Assembly: GCA_039621445.1 (NCBI GenBank)
Contig: CP154956.1
Location: 13,722,292 to 13,786,291, forward strand
DNA length: 64,000 nt
Reading direction: 5' to 3'
From: Euglena gracilis
Lineage: Eukaryota; Euglenida; Euglenophyceae; Euglenales
Made by a program: the position numbers and the translations under genes. Below, piece after piece: positions 1 to 11,532 of the stretch. The notes under the pieces were generated by a model, which made no database searches, was not told the DNA's origin, and saw only the letters and a list, made by a program, of their open reading frames with translations. Every line of letters starts with the position of its first letter. Position 1 is the stretch's first letter.

Positions 1-169
1 GCCACTGCAGGCAGACCATTTGATTTCAGTAAAAATTTTGGAAGTTTCGGTGTGGTTGCAGCCCGTGGTTTATTGTGCGACAGAGAGGGCAGTGGCTTTG
101 CCGAGAAGTCCGGGGTTCGGTGCCCCAATGACACCCAGCGTGCCGTCCCGGTAAGCGGGTCGTGCTGCC

Positions 170-290
170 GGCGCCATCTGCGGCCTTTTCATCGGTGTCG
201 CGGTCGTGTTCGCGCTGTTCATCGGGGGCAAGAGCAACGCGGCCATCAGCGCCCTGCCCGCCTGGGTGTTCGGCCTAATATTTTTCCTTG
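170..290 (+). CDS. PiT/PHO4 phosphate transporter, exon A (partial gene, 5' end outside window)
   Basis: The frame beginning AICGLFIGVAVVFALFIGG reads as one hydrophobic segment followed by a short polar turn. It is assigned to the inorganic phosphate transporter (PiT, PHO4) family because later exons on the same strand carry the family signature. It fits the membrane helix just before the long cytoplasmic loop, where yeast Pho89 has a similar helix followed by a Lys-Gly turn. PiT proteins import phosphate with sodium or protons across the plasma membrane or an organelle membrane. Everything upstream, including the first GANDxxN motif, is missing. The 3' boundary, near GTGTTCGGCC, is uncertain. 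On its own this exon would be weak; its support comes from collinearity with exons C to G. Confidence 0.5.
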
Positions 291-430
291 TGGGCAGCCC
301 GGAGCCCGAAAGATGCGTTGGAAGTGCAAATGGTGGGTCTGCAGGAAATCCGATGGCCCACATTCTCTCCACTTCAACCAAGAGGATGTTTTTATTTAAT
401 GATTAATATTGTAATATTTTTAAGTTATAA

Positions 431-1883
431 TACAGTATTTATTCTTTTATAAGCCCCAACGAAAAAAAGTGCAGGGCCTAGCGAAAAAAGTGCAGGGCCC
501 AGCGAAAAAAGTGGAGGGCCTAGCGATAAAAGTACAGGGCCTAGCGATAAAAGTGCAGGGCCCAGCGATAAAAATACAGGGCCTAGCGATAAAAGTGCAG
601 GGCCTAGCGATAAAAGTGCAGGGCCTAGCGATAAAAGTGCAGGGCCCATTCACAAAAAGTTCAAGGCCCAAGTGGAAAAAATTTTTGGATATTTTTTTGC
701 GCCTTGTGTGGCATTCGCCTTTCAACTCAGAAATGGACATAGGTATTTGCGGATGTGGGTTGCTTGCAACTGAGGCTATTGCCGTTTCATATTGCTGATT
801 GTAATGCACACCTGCGTGAGGAGTGTTCTTTCTGAACTTGAAGCGCAGAGGGCAAGGGCACAAGACATGGAAAATGCGAAGCAGCTGTGGGGATGAGAAC
901 AAGCATGCTTTCAATTGAGCCGAGGGCACCACAGAATGATCTGGAGTATTGCAGACTCTGACAGCAAACCACATGATGCGCCTTCATAGAAATGGAAGTT
1001 GGTTACTGTAAGCTTCCAAAAAAAAAAGTGGCCCACATTTGCAAACACACAGCTTATTCCAAAAACAAGTGGATGATTTACACCGTGGATATGAAGGTGT
1101 CACCAACAGCACCCATTTCGGGCAGGAGTGAGTGAGGAACACTTTTTGTTTTTTTTTGATGGAGCCTGCGCAAATCTCACAATCACAAGATGTAACGCCA
1201 CAAGGCATTGCACTAGGGGGGGGGGGTGTAAATCATCCACTTGTTTTTGGAATAAGCTGTGTGTTTGCAAATGTGGGCCACTTTTTTTTTGGAAGCTTAC
1301 AGTAACCAACTTCCATTTCTATGAAGGCGCATCATGTGGTTTGCTGTCAGAGTCTGCAATACTCCAGATCATTCTGTATTCTGTGGTGCCCTCGGCTCAA
1401 TTGAAAGCATGCTTGTTCTCATCCCCACAGCTGCTTCGCATTTTCCATGTCTTGTGCCCTTGCCCTCTGCGCTTCAAGTTCAGAAAGAACACTCCTCACG
1501 CAGGTGTGCATTACAATCAGCAATATGAAACGGCAATAGCCTCAGTTGCAAGCAACCCACATCCGCAAATACCTATGTCCATTTCTGAGTTGAAAGGCGA
1601 ATGCCACACAAGGCGCAAAAAAATATCCAAAAATTTTTTCCACTTGGGCCTTGAACTTTTTGTGAATGGGCCCTGCACTTTTATCGCTAGGCCCTGCACT
1701 TTTATCGCTAGGCCCTGCACTTTTATCGCTAGGCCCTGTATTTTTATCGCTGGGCCCTGCACTTTTATCGCTAGGCCCTGTACTTTTATCGCTAGGCCCT
1801 CCACTTTTTTCGCTGGGCCCTGCACTTTTTTCGCTAGGCCCTGCACTTTTTTCGTTGGGCCTTACAAAAGAATAAATACTGTA
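431..1883. repeat. Giant inverted repeat (foldback-like), arms of about 655 bp
   Basis: The left arm, about 431-1083, is repeated as its reverse complement at about 1225-1883, with a spacer of about 140 bp. The outer ends match as TACAGTATTTATTCTTTT (431-448) against AAAAGAATAAATACTGTA. The inner ends match around GTGTAAATCATCCACTTG (about 1226-1243). Each arm contains the same minisatellite. The near identity of the arms suggests a recent origin or continuing gene conversion. I see no transposase and no clear target duplication in the AT-rich flanks. It could be a foldback element or an inverted duplication formed during repair. Confidence 0.9.
475..652. repeat. 21-bp minisatellite inside the inverted-repeat arm
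   Basis: About eight tandem units of the type CCTAGCGATAAAAGTGCAGGG, the first ones with GAAAAAAG in place of GATAAAAG. The mirror array is at about 1660-1855 in the right arm. Because 21 is a multiple of three, ORFs stay open through the array in several frames (GPALLSL-type and ARPCTFI-type repeats). Those ORFs are by-products of the repeat and not genes. Confidence 0.9.
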
Positions 1884-4800
1884 ATATATGATACGTTATT
1901 ATTATGCATTATAAGTATTATTATATATTATATTAATCAATCAATTATGTAGTTATTAGTATATAATATATAATGATAAATATATTTAAGTTGGCACGTC
2001 GTGGAAGGTGCTCCCAAGATAGCAGAGCTTTTCCTCCTGCGCTTCTTCATGTACAGCGGGCTTTTTCAGCCCCCCTCTCCCCGCCAGAAGGGTAGTCCTG
2101 CAATTTTTTTACGATGCTCCCCACGCCACCGAGAGGGTGTGGAGAGGCTCCCCTGATGGGAGACAACCCACACCCCGGTTCACACCCCATTTCTCTGTAG
2201 TGGCACTGCAGCTGGCTGACCAGCCATCCCCCCCAACGTCTGCCGCCCTGCTTTGGGCTGGCTCCGTCGGCGGTGATGGTCCTCCTGTTGTATGGCGTGA
2301 CCCTGCCGTGGCTTGGAGGTGACGTCCTTCCCTGGTTGGCCAGGCATGGTCGGAAAATGGTTTGCGGGACACTCGGCGGTCTCAGAGGGGATGGGTGATC
2401 CAACCCTGCTGGGAACCGAGCCCCCCCCCCCCCTGAAGGCACCCCGTTCCCAGCGAGGACACCAGCAAGGCAGATGGCTGAAATCGCCCAGTGTCAAAAT
2501 ATTGTTCGGCGTGTTCACCAAATGTTCGGTGTCGACGGGACCAAAGCATTCAAGTATGGACCAAGGGGAGAGGACCGCACCAGCCTTTCCATACAGATGC
2601 AGATATTGCTGTTTTCTATTCCCTGGTTTCGTAATGGAAAAAAGTTTCCCAGTCATGCCCAGCCATTCCCTGGGGGTAGACATGTAGGGCCCCTCTGGGC
2701 TTCCTTTTAAGGAAGGTCGCACCACCTTCGGGAGGGTGGGTGCTATGGGCAGGCAGCGGGGGGTTAGAACACTTTCGACCGCTCTCCCCCTGGTTTTGGG
2801 TTGGGTGGTGCCATACTTAGGAGGCGCGAATTGCCCAAATTTTCTGCGATTTTTTGCACGCTTGGGGTGCGCGGGTTTCCGTTTACGAAACTCACTGTTA
2901 TGTGCTCGAAATTTTGAGAGGATGGCACCAGCACAAAAATTTGGGTCGTTAAGGGTCCATTTTAAGCATTTTGACAAAGTGGCGATTTTGAGAATTTATG
3001 GTCGTTTTAGGGGGGGTTTTGGAAAACACCCCCCTGGAACGCCCTGAAATTTTGAAAAACAGAAAACGGCCGGAGAACACCTGGCCACCGGAGCCCGGGT
3101 TGTTTGGCGTTGCTGTTGAACCCCCCCTCTGGAGGGGGGGTGACACGGTGTGGCAGGTGAAGAAGAGGCAACCGCTTAAGCAACCCGCGCATTTTTGGAC
3201 ATCTCGTGAGTGCCGAGGTCCAGTGACGGGGGAGGTGAACACACAACAGTGCCCAAAAGATGCTATAATTTCTGGAAGAGATGTTTTAAGCAGTAAACCG
3301 CGCAAAATGAGTTTTTGTGATGAAGAGATGCTGGCCTAACAGAGGGGACTGTCCTGGGAATAAAGGTAAAAATGAGGTTAGGCGGTTTACCGCGTAAAGA
3401 AGTGATGATTCCTCAGACGGAAACCCGCGCAGAAGGGTTTGAGAAAGAGAACAGTTCGTGTTTGTGGATGCCACGTGGGAGCGGGAAGTGGGAACGCGCA
3501 GAAACCTCCAGAAGTGGGTCATCACGTGAAGTTGTTAATGAACAGGTTTGGGGGAGAGGGAGGGGATTTTGGGTTGTTATTGAACGATGGCAGTGGGCGG
3601 TTATCCGCCTACTTCGTTTTTAGTTTGTGCGGGTTTCCGCACAGATGAGGTTTGGGCGGAAACCCGCGTGGAGCTTGTTGCTGTCCTGATGGGTTGTGTT
3701 TTGTGATGTTTTGGTGTCCCAAAGTGTCGGTGTCAGTGGTGACGTGTGGCGACATCGTTTTTGACAGTTGGTCGGGACAGGTTGAAAGGGAGCTGTGGCT
3801 GCTGCGCCGTGACAGCAAGCAACCGAGCAGGCGGAAACCCGCCTGGCATTTGAGCAGGAGGTGGACACCCTCCTCTGCAATTCGGACGCAGTAATGTTCC
3901 CCCTGGCTAGTGCTGAAGGGGTGGCTGCAGGGACAGCAGTGGAACGCACGTGTCAATTGCCAGGCCGGGTGAGCTGCGGTAGAGAAGATGTTTTGTTACC
4001 GTCCCGAAAAACGGCCAAAAAACTGAGGCTGATTTCTCAGGAGGAACAAAAGCACCTCCCAGAGCCCTCCTCCTGGAACCCAACGGCGTTGGTGGCCCAA
4101 AATCAGGGTTTGGGGAAGGCTGACGAAGAAGTGATTCAAGATATGGACGGAGAAACTCCTGTTTCAGCAGTTGGTGGCAGCAGTCGAACAATTTCGGGGG
4201 GTTTTCGGAAGAAGTCCTCCAGGTTCTGAGAAAATCAAGGCCTTTTCAATTGTTTTTTGAAACGGTGTTACAGCATTTTTCCTTTGAAAAGCTGCATTTT
4301 TTTGCTGAAATTCAGACAGAATGCCCAAACCACCTCTTTTTTTTCTGGCTCTTCTTCCTTCGGGGTCGGCAACATGCCTCCGGAGGAGGCAACGGTGGTC
4401 TCCACCGTCAGAAGCCGTGTGGGAGGGGGGGGGTAAACCAGAAGGCGGTCGTTCTCAACCAACGCCGGGTCGATGTTTGACCCGGTGCATCTGGCTTCCA
4501 TCCATCTAACCACTCTCGACACAAGTGTCTCCGGTCCTTTTGGAAACCACCCCTGCTCTGAGTGCCCAAGTTTAAGGGCTGGCCGTCTCTCCTCGGTTGG
4601 TCAACCCCTGCTGGTTCAATCTCCTCTCCCTGGTTTCCGTAAACCTTCACCCCTCAAACTCACCACAACACGCCAGACGCCATTCAGTTGCAAACTGCCT
4701 GGCGACCTGGCAAGAAAGTCTGTCGTTCGTGTCCTCCGCAAAGATTCACGCCTGTGACTGGTGTCCCAAGTAGGGTTGCAAAACTTTGCCAACAAACCGG

Positions 4801-4993
4801 CAGACTTCATTTCTAGGGTGGTTTCCATCTTCTACCCCCATCCCATCGTCCACAAATGCTGTCCTTTTTCTGCCCACCCTTAATCCAGCCACACGGATTC
4901 CCGCTTACACCCAGTCGCCATACACTCAACACGTATACACACATACCAGGTGGATTCCCTCCCACCAGTCATCAACTGTTTGTGTTATTGTAC

Positions 4994-5063
4994 GCGGTAA
5001 TCCGCGCACAATGCACTTGTACGCGGTAATCCGCGTACAAGTGCATTGTGCGCGGATTACCGC
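4994..5063. repeat. 70-bp perfect palindrome built from GCGG...CCGC modules
   Basis: Two 33-bp arms separated by TAAT are exact reverse complements (left arm begins GCGGTAATCCGCGCACAATG). The arms are themselves made of GCGGTAATCCGC-type short palindromes. Related single modules with spacers of TTTA, TTAT, AATA or AAAC occur near 3295, 3383, 3600, 3658, 3832, 5107 and 5285. Together they form a cluster of potential hairpins within a PiT intron. Confidence 0.9.
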
Positions 5064-5848
5064 CCAAACGTTCAACTACGTTGTCTGTCACCTCTTCTTT
5101 CGTTTTACGCGGTTATCCGCACACGCTTGTATTGTTCACTCGTCTCTCAAATACTGTTATTAACATAAACTATGGACAAACAGCCCCATGTCACACCTGT
5201 TCAAAGTCGGTGTTTTTCGAGCCATTTCAAGCAGTTCTAGTACACTCCCAAATCACACAACTCACACGCAATCGGAAATCGGCTAAGCGGAATACCGCGC
5301 AAAACCACTTCTGGAAAATTTGGCCCAAAGCCGCCACACACCCCTCTCAGCTCAAATCTTTTTGCCCTTTTAGGTGTTTTTAAAACAGCCAAAAAAACGC
5401 CAAAAAAACGCAAAAATCGGTTGGGCAATTCGCGCCGCCTAAGCCATAGGAGACCACTAGCACCGATGGCACGCAGTTTTGGAACGACCCCGGCAAGTCG
5501 GCTGGGAAAAAGGTGCTGGCTGGGTCCCGACCTGGGCAAGCACCCGGGGTTACTCAGAATCCTGGCAAATCACGCCCAGTCACACCCAGTCACATCTGGT
5601 CACGCCCGGTCACAACCATCGGTTGGCAACCGACGCATGGCTCTGCCTTGGCCATGCCCAAAGGCAAAACTGGGCATGGTCAAGGGATCAGAGGAAACGG
5701 TCAGTCACGCCCAGTCACACCCAGTCTGCGGTGGTCCTCAAAGCCAGTCAATTAGAACTGAATAGAATCCTGAATAATAATAGATAATAGACCAGGTTTC
5801 TTTTTCGAACCCTGGGGGGGGGGGCCTTGAAATATGCCATCGACTAAC

Positions 5849-6013
5849 AGCCATTTTTTTCCACATCGAAAACCGCCATTTTTTTTCCACATCGAAAACA
5901 GCCAATTTTTTCCACGTCGAAACCGCCATTTTTTTCCACGTCGAAAACCGCCATTTTTTTCCACATCGAAAACCGCCATTTTTTTCCACGTCGAAAACCG
6001 CCATTTTTTTCCA
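5849..6013. repeat. About 26-bp tandem repeat
   Basis: About seven units of the pattern CGAAAACCGCCATTTTTTTCCACRT (at most a few substitutions or T-tract length changes per unit). On the minus strand this reads as repeats of MAVFDVEKNG in one frame. The units are contiguous without spacers, so this is a minisatellite and not a CRISPR array. Confidence 0.85.
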
Positions 6014-6424
6014 GGAAGGATTGGCTTGGTCGGATAGCCACTGCAGCCCAAACCGCCCCCCTGGAGGGCAGGCACCCCGGCGCGCGTTCCCCTCACCTCC
6101 CTCCCAACCATTCAATTTATAACTGCCCCCCCCCCCCCCGAGGGGGTAGGGGGTCAGTTTTCCAAAAACCAGTCACTCAGTTTTTTCCCAGAAAAAACAG
6201 ACAGTCACTGCCCCCCGGGGGAGGGGGTCAGCCAACCCGGAATCCAAAGGGATATCTGACAAAAGTGAAAATCAGGCCACAGGCCTTTTGCCGCCCCCCT
6301 CTGGGGGGGGGGGGAGGGGGCCCGAAAACCAGTCAGTCACTCTGAAAAGCCAATCATTCACCCCCTGGGGGGGGGGGAGAGGGTCGGCCAGTGCTAGTGA
6401 TTGTCAGCTCCCAGCCCACCGGGT

Positions 6425-6550
6425 CCGGGCCGGGCCAAGCCACGGACGGCGGGGGCCCACTGGGTGCGCCGGCGGCGGCGGATCGACGCGGACGCCTTCG
6501 CCGGCCCGGGGAGCGCGCCGGTGTTCGAGGCGGTGCCCAAGCCCGGGTCA
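6425..6550 (+). CDS. PiT transporter, exon B (central cytoplasmic loop, tentative)
   Basis: A GC-rich block reads GRAKPRTAGAHWVRRRRRID followed by a segment ending FEAVPKPG. The Arg-rich stretch after an aromatic residue, followed by a polar Gly/Pro-rich loop, is what PiT proteins have after the helix of exon A (yeast Pho89 has a YRRK-type sequence here). Codon composition changes sharply to GC-rich compared with the flanking intron DNA. The boundaries are guesses and the assignment rests on position within the gene. Confidence 0.4.
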
Positions 6551-6798
6551 GGGGCCGCCTGTGGCCCGCACGGAGAGGGGGGCCTGATTGGCAATATCGT
6601 GGAAACGGGCTGAATACTTTTTGGGTCCTCTTGGCGGCGACTGTCAATTTTTGGGGGAAATTTTTGAATACAGCCCTGTTTTCCCAAAAAAAAAGTTGGC
6701 GGAACAAAATCCTGCCACACACATATATTATACATGTATATGTACACGTGTATATGTATGTATATGTATGTATATGTATGTATCTGTATATGTATGTA

Positions 6799-7086
6799 TA
6801 CATGGCAGGTGGGAACTTCGAGACCCCCCCCCCCCGGGGTCTCGAAGTTCCCCCCATGATGACCACCTAACCCTAACCCTAACCCTAACCCTAACCCTAA
6901 CCCTAACCCTAACCCTAACCCTAACCCTAACCCTAACCCTAATCCTAGGATTAGGGTCAGGGTTAGGGTTAGAGTTCGGGTTAGGGTTAGGGTTAGGGTT
7001 AGGGTTAGGGTCAGGGTTAGGTGCCCATTGTGGGGTGAACTTCGAGACCCCCCCCCCGGAGGGTCTCGAAGTTCCCACCTGCCATA
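6799..7086. repeat. Inverted repeat containing back-to-back telomeric repeats
   Basis: The outer arms CATGGCAGGTGGGAACTTCG (6802-6821) and CGAAGTTCCCACCTGCCAT (about 7067-7085) are reverse complements. Each arm is also a local hairpin (6811-6852 and 7036-7076), where GAACTTCGAGACC pairs with GGTCTCGAAGTTC. Between them lie about 13 CCCTAA units (6866-6944), a turn at AATCCTAGGATT (6941-6952), and about 12 TTAGGG units (6949-7020). The block sits inside a PiT intron, so it is interstitial and not a chromosome end. Confidence 0.92.
6866..7020. repeat. Interstitial telomeric repeat tract, (CCCTAA)n then (TTAGGG)n
   Basis: The first half is almost perfect CCCTAA. The second half is TTAGGG with a few variants (GTCAGGG, GAGTTCGGG). 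The orientation is CCCTAA followed by TTAGGG, opposite to what an end-to-end telomere fusion gives (TTAGGG followed by CCCTAA). TTAGGG is the trypanosomatid telomere unit, consistent with a euglenozoan host. Confidence 0.95.
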
Positions 7087-8559
7087 TATGTATGTATTTG
7101 TGTGTGTATTACCATTTTGGCCGAGGCCGCCAATTTCTTCCATCTGTATTTTTATCCATTTTTTTTAATTTTTTGCGCCAATCCCCCCCGGGGACCTTGG
7201 GGGATTCCACCCCCAACCCGGGCATTGCAGAACCCATTCCTCTGCCCCCTTGTCAAAGGTGCCCCTGGTTCCCAACCACCCACTCTGCCCCCGCATCCTC
7301 TCTCCCAGTCGCACAACTCCGTCGATAGCCTGGGGGAGGAGTCCCACCTCGATGCGCAGCCCTTTCAGGCTGACAGGCTGACCGCCTGCCACCTTTTTGC
7401 TGGCCTTTTACTGAAAAAGGATGAGTGTGTTTTTTTGCCTCCCCAGAGCCTTTTCTTTCCTTTTCTGAGCATTCTTTTAGATTGGAGTCCGAGAAAGGGC
7501 AATTCCACTAACAAAAAAGGCTTCTTTGCCCAGCACCCCAGCTCGATTTTGGGCTCACCCAATATGTAGCCAATGTGGTTTGTCAGCACTCTTGTATCAT
7601 ATGGGCTTTTTTACGACTCAGGACATTCTCAGCAGAAGCAAAACTGGTTTAATAAGGTTTCTTGATCGGGCTTGCTGTCCCCCGAATAGAGTGTAGAATA
7701 GCTCCCAATATCTTCAATGTGCTATACATCGATAGGTTCAGTCTCTTTGGCGCCTTTGTACTGCCATATGGTGAGGTGGGTGACACCCAATCGCAACATT
7801 GCCCGCAATGGCGTTTGGCACGACGTGGACTGTCGTTGAGAATGGAAGAAATAAAGCGGTTTTGGGAAAGCTCTCAGGTGCGTAGACCTGACCACACGTG
7901 GCAGATGCTGTGGTGCTTGGGGCCAGCTGAGGCCCCAAGCACCGAGACTTGGGGCCAGCGCAACAGTCGCAATGCACAGCAACAGGCTCCGCCCATTTGT
8001 GACATTTGCTCCAGCAGTACTCCGCCAGATCGTCGTGTTTTCTCTCCTCCCATGGGGGGGATCTCCATTTCCGGCTGGCTCGATGGCCTGCCCCCAACCC
8101 ATTGCCCGACGCCGCGGCGGAGGGGAACATTCAGGCACAGTTCGGCGATTGTCAACGGTTGGTGGCTGTGTCCAGAGAGGGGCCAGTATGGTCGTAGGAA
8201 ACCCGTGGCAATTTTTTCCCACACTCTGTATCTCCAGTTGCGTCAGATTTTTTCCAGTTTCGGTTCACGTGCAATAAAAAAATGTATATTTTCATCGATC
8301 CTTTGTGTATCAATGAAGTAGGTCAGTTCCAGCTGTTCCCTCTTTATTTACCAAAACCCTGAAATGGTTGCCTTTCTGCATATTTGTTGCAAACTGCTGC
8401 ACATTTGCCCCAGCTTCATTCCCTCCCTTGCTTACCACAATACCCTTGCCTTTGGCACAACAACCCCACCCGCAGTTTGCTCGCCCCCATAGTCCTCCAT
8501 TTCAGGTGGGTGACATCATTATTGTGAGTGTGTATGTGCGTGGTCAGGGATTTAGCCTT

Positions 8560-8750
8560 TTTCCAGTCAGCCCAAGTTTTTCGGCCTCTGAGCTGGAACC
8601 CCCCCTTGGGAGTCTTTAAGCAACGCCCTGATGCCAGAAATAATCCCCCCCACCCCAAAGTTGGCCCGGTTTCGCCAACATATGCAATATTTTGGAGTTT
8701 GCATTGCGTGGTGGGATGGGAGAGGCGGTGATGGCCAAACGTTTCTGAAG
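8560..8750 (+). repeat. Dispersed repeat, copy 1 (copy 2 at 11200-11390)
   Basis: Both copies share, in order: TTTTTCCAG(T/C)CAGCCCAAGTTTT, a CTCTGAGCTGGA segment, a C-run, GGGAGTCTTTAA or GGGAGTCCTTAA, CAACGCCCTG, then an AATATTTTG block, then GATGGGAGAG and GGTAATGGCCAAA or GGTGATGGCCAAA. A partial relative lies at about 25610-25830 in the second gene. No coding capacity or terminal repeats are visible. Confidence 0.75.
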
Positions 8751-9448
8751 CCGGAGGCCCCGGGGGTGGGGGTCCACCCAGCCCAGCCAGCACCTTTGGC
8801 AACAGAGGCTGCCCGTCAACAGCTCAATCAGGGGTCCGCTGAAATACAGTTGGGCCAGCCGGCGAAGCCGGGTTGGACCAAAATCAGGTCCAGCTGTCGG
8901 CTGGCTGGCCCGCCCCACCACTGGGGCAGGGGTCAGGGCAGAACGGGAATCGGCCGAACAGCCAGGGTGGTGGGTGGGTGGGGGGAGGGGGTCGACCCTC
9001 CCCACCACCTCTTCCCGTGTTTCCGGGAGCACCAATTTTTGGACCCGAACAAATTTTTTCGGCGCCTTCGGCGCCGGGTGTTTTTTTGACCCATTTTGGG
9101 ACCCATGCAGGGGGTCCCCCCAAAAGCCACCCAAAACCCCATTTTTTCACACCTTCCAAAAATTCAACATTTTCTCAATTTTTATTTGGCCAAAATCCCC
9201 TTTTTCCCGAAATCGGTGAAAATGCTGTGGCATTTTCGACCCCCCCCCCACCAGGCCTTCCCATCCTGCCCTGGCGGGGGTCCAGCACCTGCGTTCTTTT
9301 TTTCACCCGCCCAGCACCCCCCTGAGAAATACCCTGATTCTGGTGCCAACGGTTTGTGTGTATGGAAAAAAATCGGTTTTGTTTGAAAGGAAATGACCAG
9401 ATTCCCTCGAGTAAACACTCCCCACAGGGGTGGGGAAGACATCTGTTG

Positions 9449-9590
<142 letters not shown>

Positions 9591-9855
9591 GTGAGTGTGT
9601 GTCTGTGTGTCAGTGTTTAGGCACGTGGTGAATACATTCAACGTTCACAACGTGTGTGTTCTGCTCGTGTCTGGATGCCGAGCCCTCCTCTGGGGTCGGA
9701 AGGCAGCAATGGCGAGCTAAATGGCAGTCCTCCTCATTAGAGGTGTGGCAGACGATGCTTGGCTGTTTGTTGAGGAAGTCATTCGGAGGCATTCCACCTG
9801 CAGTACCCCATAGGGAAACAGTCAAGGATTTACCAGGTGGTAACTTTCGGGGAGG

Positions 9856-10177
9856 GGTATGCGCTTTGCTGTTGCATGACGGGTGGGTGGGTGGGTCCGG
9901 GCCGGACCCTGGGGGGGGGGGCGCCGGAGGCGCTGGGTATACCTTTTCGGCGCAAAGCGCCGAAATTTTTTGAAAATTGCCTTTAACGGGCCCGATTTTG
10001 GGGGGGTCCCCGCCCCCCCCTCCCCCCCGGAGGGTCCCGCGCCACCCTGGGTGGGTGGGGGGGTCCCCGCCCCCCCCTCCCCCCCGGAGGGTCCCGCGCC
10101 ACCCTGGGTGGGTGGGGGGGACCCCCCCCGGGGTCTTAAAAAGAAGCCTGGTATGCGCTTTGCTGTTGCATGACGGG
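9856..10177. repeat. 266-bp segment bounded by an identical 28-bp direct repeat
   Basis: GGTATGCGCTTTGCTGTTGC followed by ATGACGGG occurs at 9856-9883 and again at 10150-10177. The enclosed segment contains a GGCGCAAAGCGCC hairpin followed by a T-run, plus two tandem copies of a roughly 65-bp C-rich unit (10008-10130). The hairpin-plus-T-run is also found in the MITE family at 22177 and 25370. The repeat could be an unusually long target duplication or a local tandem duplication. Confidence 0.7.
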
Positions 10178-11532
10178 GGTTTTTGGTATATGCCCCCTTT
10201 TGTGTCACCTTCAGGGAACTTGCTCCAGCCAGTTCCAGCAGTTGATCAGTGGCCGCTCATCTGTGAATGATGGGCGGTTTGATTTCTGAAAAAGGGTTGA
10301 TGCTTCTTTGGACACCAAGGAGAAAATCAGCCTTTTTATTTCACACTTCGAATTTCCCTTTGTTTCATTGTGATATAAGTTGCAGTATCTCGCTCTCCTT
10401 AACTCAATAATAAAACTCACCCAATTTATTTTCTCCAGAGCATTACACTCTCTCAAATTGGTTCATTTGCATGCACCTGTTCATCTCCATACTCAATTGT
10501 GCATTCAACCCACCATTTAAGAGCCACGCAGTGGCTGCCACACTTCAGTCAGTCATACCACTGCTGCCGAAGCAGTTGCCCGAGGATCTGCGACGTTTCA
10601 GTTATTTCGTTTTTATTTATTTATTATTTTTCATGAAGATTTCGGAAGCCTCTTCCTTTTTTGGGAATAGAGAGTTGGAAGGATTCAGTTTTGAAACCCC
10701 CTCAAAAATGAACTTCTCTCTTCACAGCAAGGATGATTTCACATCCTTGTGGGACAGGGTTTTTTTGTTTGTTGAGGTCCGCCCCTCGCCCCTCAAGGAA
10801 GGACTACCCTCAGGCTTAAGGGCGGCCAACGTCGAATGGGGTCGAATAAAGTCAAAAACACATTTTTTTTGCCATTCTGGGTGGCAGAGCGCTGCTTAAG
10901 GAAATTTGATCCAGCCAGCCAGCAGCCTTTTTCGAATCAGCAGCCCTTTTCCCGGGTCCCTCGAGTTTATTTACCCAACAACGGATTTTTCGTTTTGAGG
11001 GGTGCAAAAATGGACCAAAAAATGGGTAAAAATGGGTTGGAAAAGAGAAGCTTCGGGGTCAAAAAAATCGATTTTTCCTTTAATTGGCAGGGTTGTTTTT
11101 TTGACATTTCTGTAATTTCGATTTTTTTTTGGGTACCCAGTTCGACCCCGGTTTGAGCCTAACACCAGCCCCCAGGATCCCTATGGGGGGGGGGGTCAGC
11201 CAGCAGCCTTTTTCCAGCCAGCCCAAGTTTTCCAGCCTCTGAGCTGGACCCCCCCCCCCAAGGGAGTCCTTAATCAACGCCCTGTGGACGGGTGGACAGG
11301 TCTGATGATAGCCCGTTTTAGCCAAAATATACAATATTTTGAATTTTTCATTGAATGGATGGATGGGAGAGACGGTAATGGCCAAAGGTCACCAGAAAGT
11401 TGGCCAGACGTTATGTCAAACCTGGAGGCGTGACTGGGTGTGACTGGGCGTGACTGGGTCTGGGACTCTGGATGACCATAGGTGCTTGCCCAGCGGCCAG
11501 GGTGGCGTGCAGGGCGGCCGCCCCTCGCGGGG

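Larger units (their letters stand above)
293..6424 (+). other. Intron-like region between PiT exons A and B
   Basis: About 6.1 kb without recognisable coding sequence. It contains a 1.45-kb inverted repeat (431-1883), G/C homopolymer-rich DNA, a cluster of short GCGG...CCGC palindromes (about 3290-3840 and 4994-5290), a degenerate GTCACRCCCA repeat near 5575-5740, and a roughly 26-bp tandem repeat (5849-6013). A small central-loop exon could be hidden here. ORFs in 2047-3650 (for example minus 2180-2977) resemble nothing I know and have the composition of shadow frames. Confidence 0.5.

Noticed and set aside
2047-3650. Several ORFs of 80-265 aa on both strands within the first PiT intron.
   Set aside because: Mutually overlapping, no recognisable motif, and composition like the surrounding intron.
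5849-6013. Regular repeat that might suggest a CRISPR array (also 36115-36590).
   Set aside because: Repeats are contiguous without unique spacers and the genome is eukaryotic.
6866-7020. Chromosome end.
   Set aside because: The tract is internal, flanked by PiT exons on both sides, and contains both orientations.
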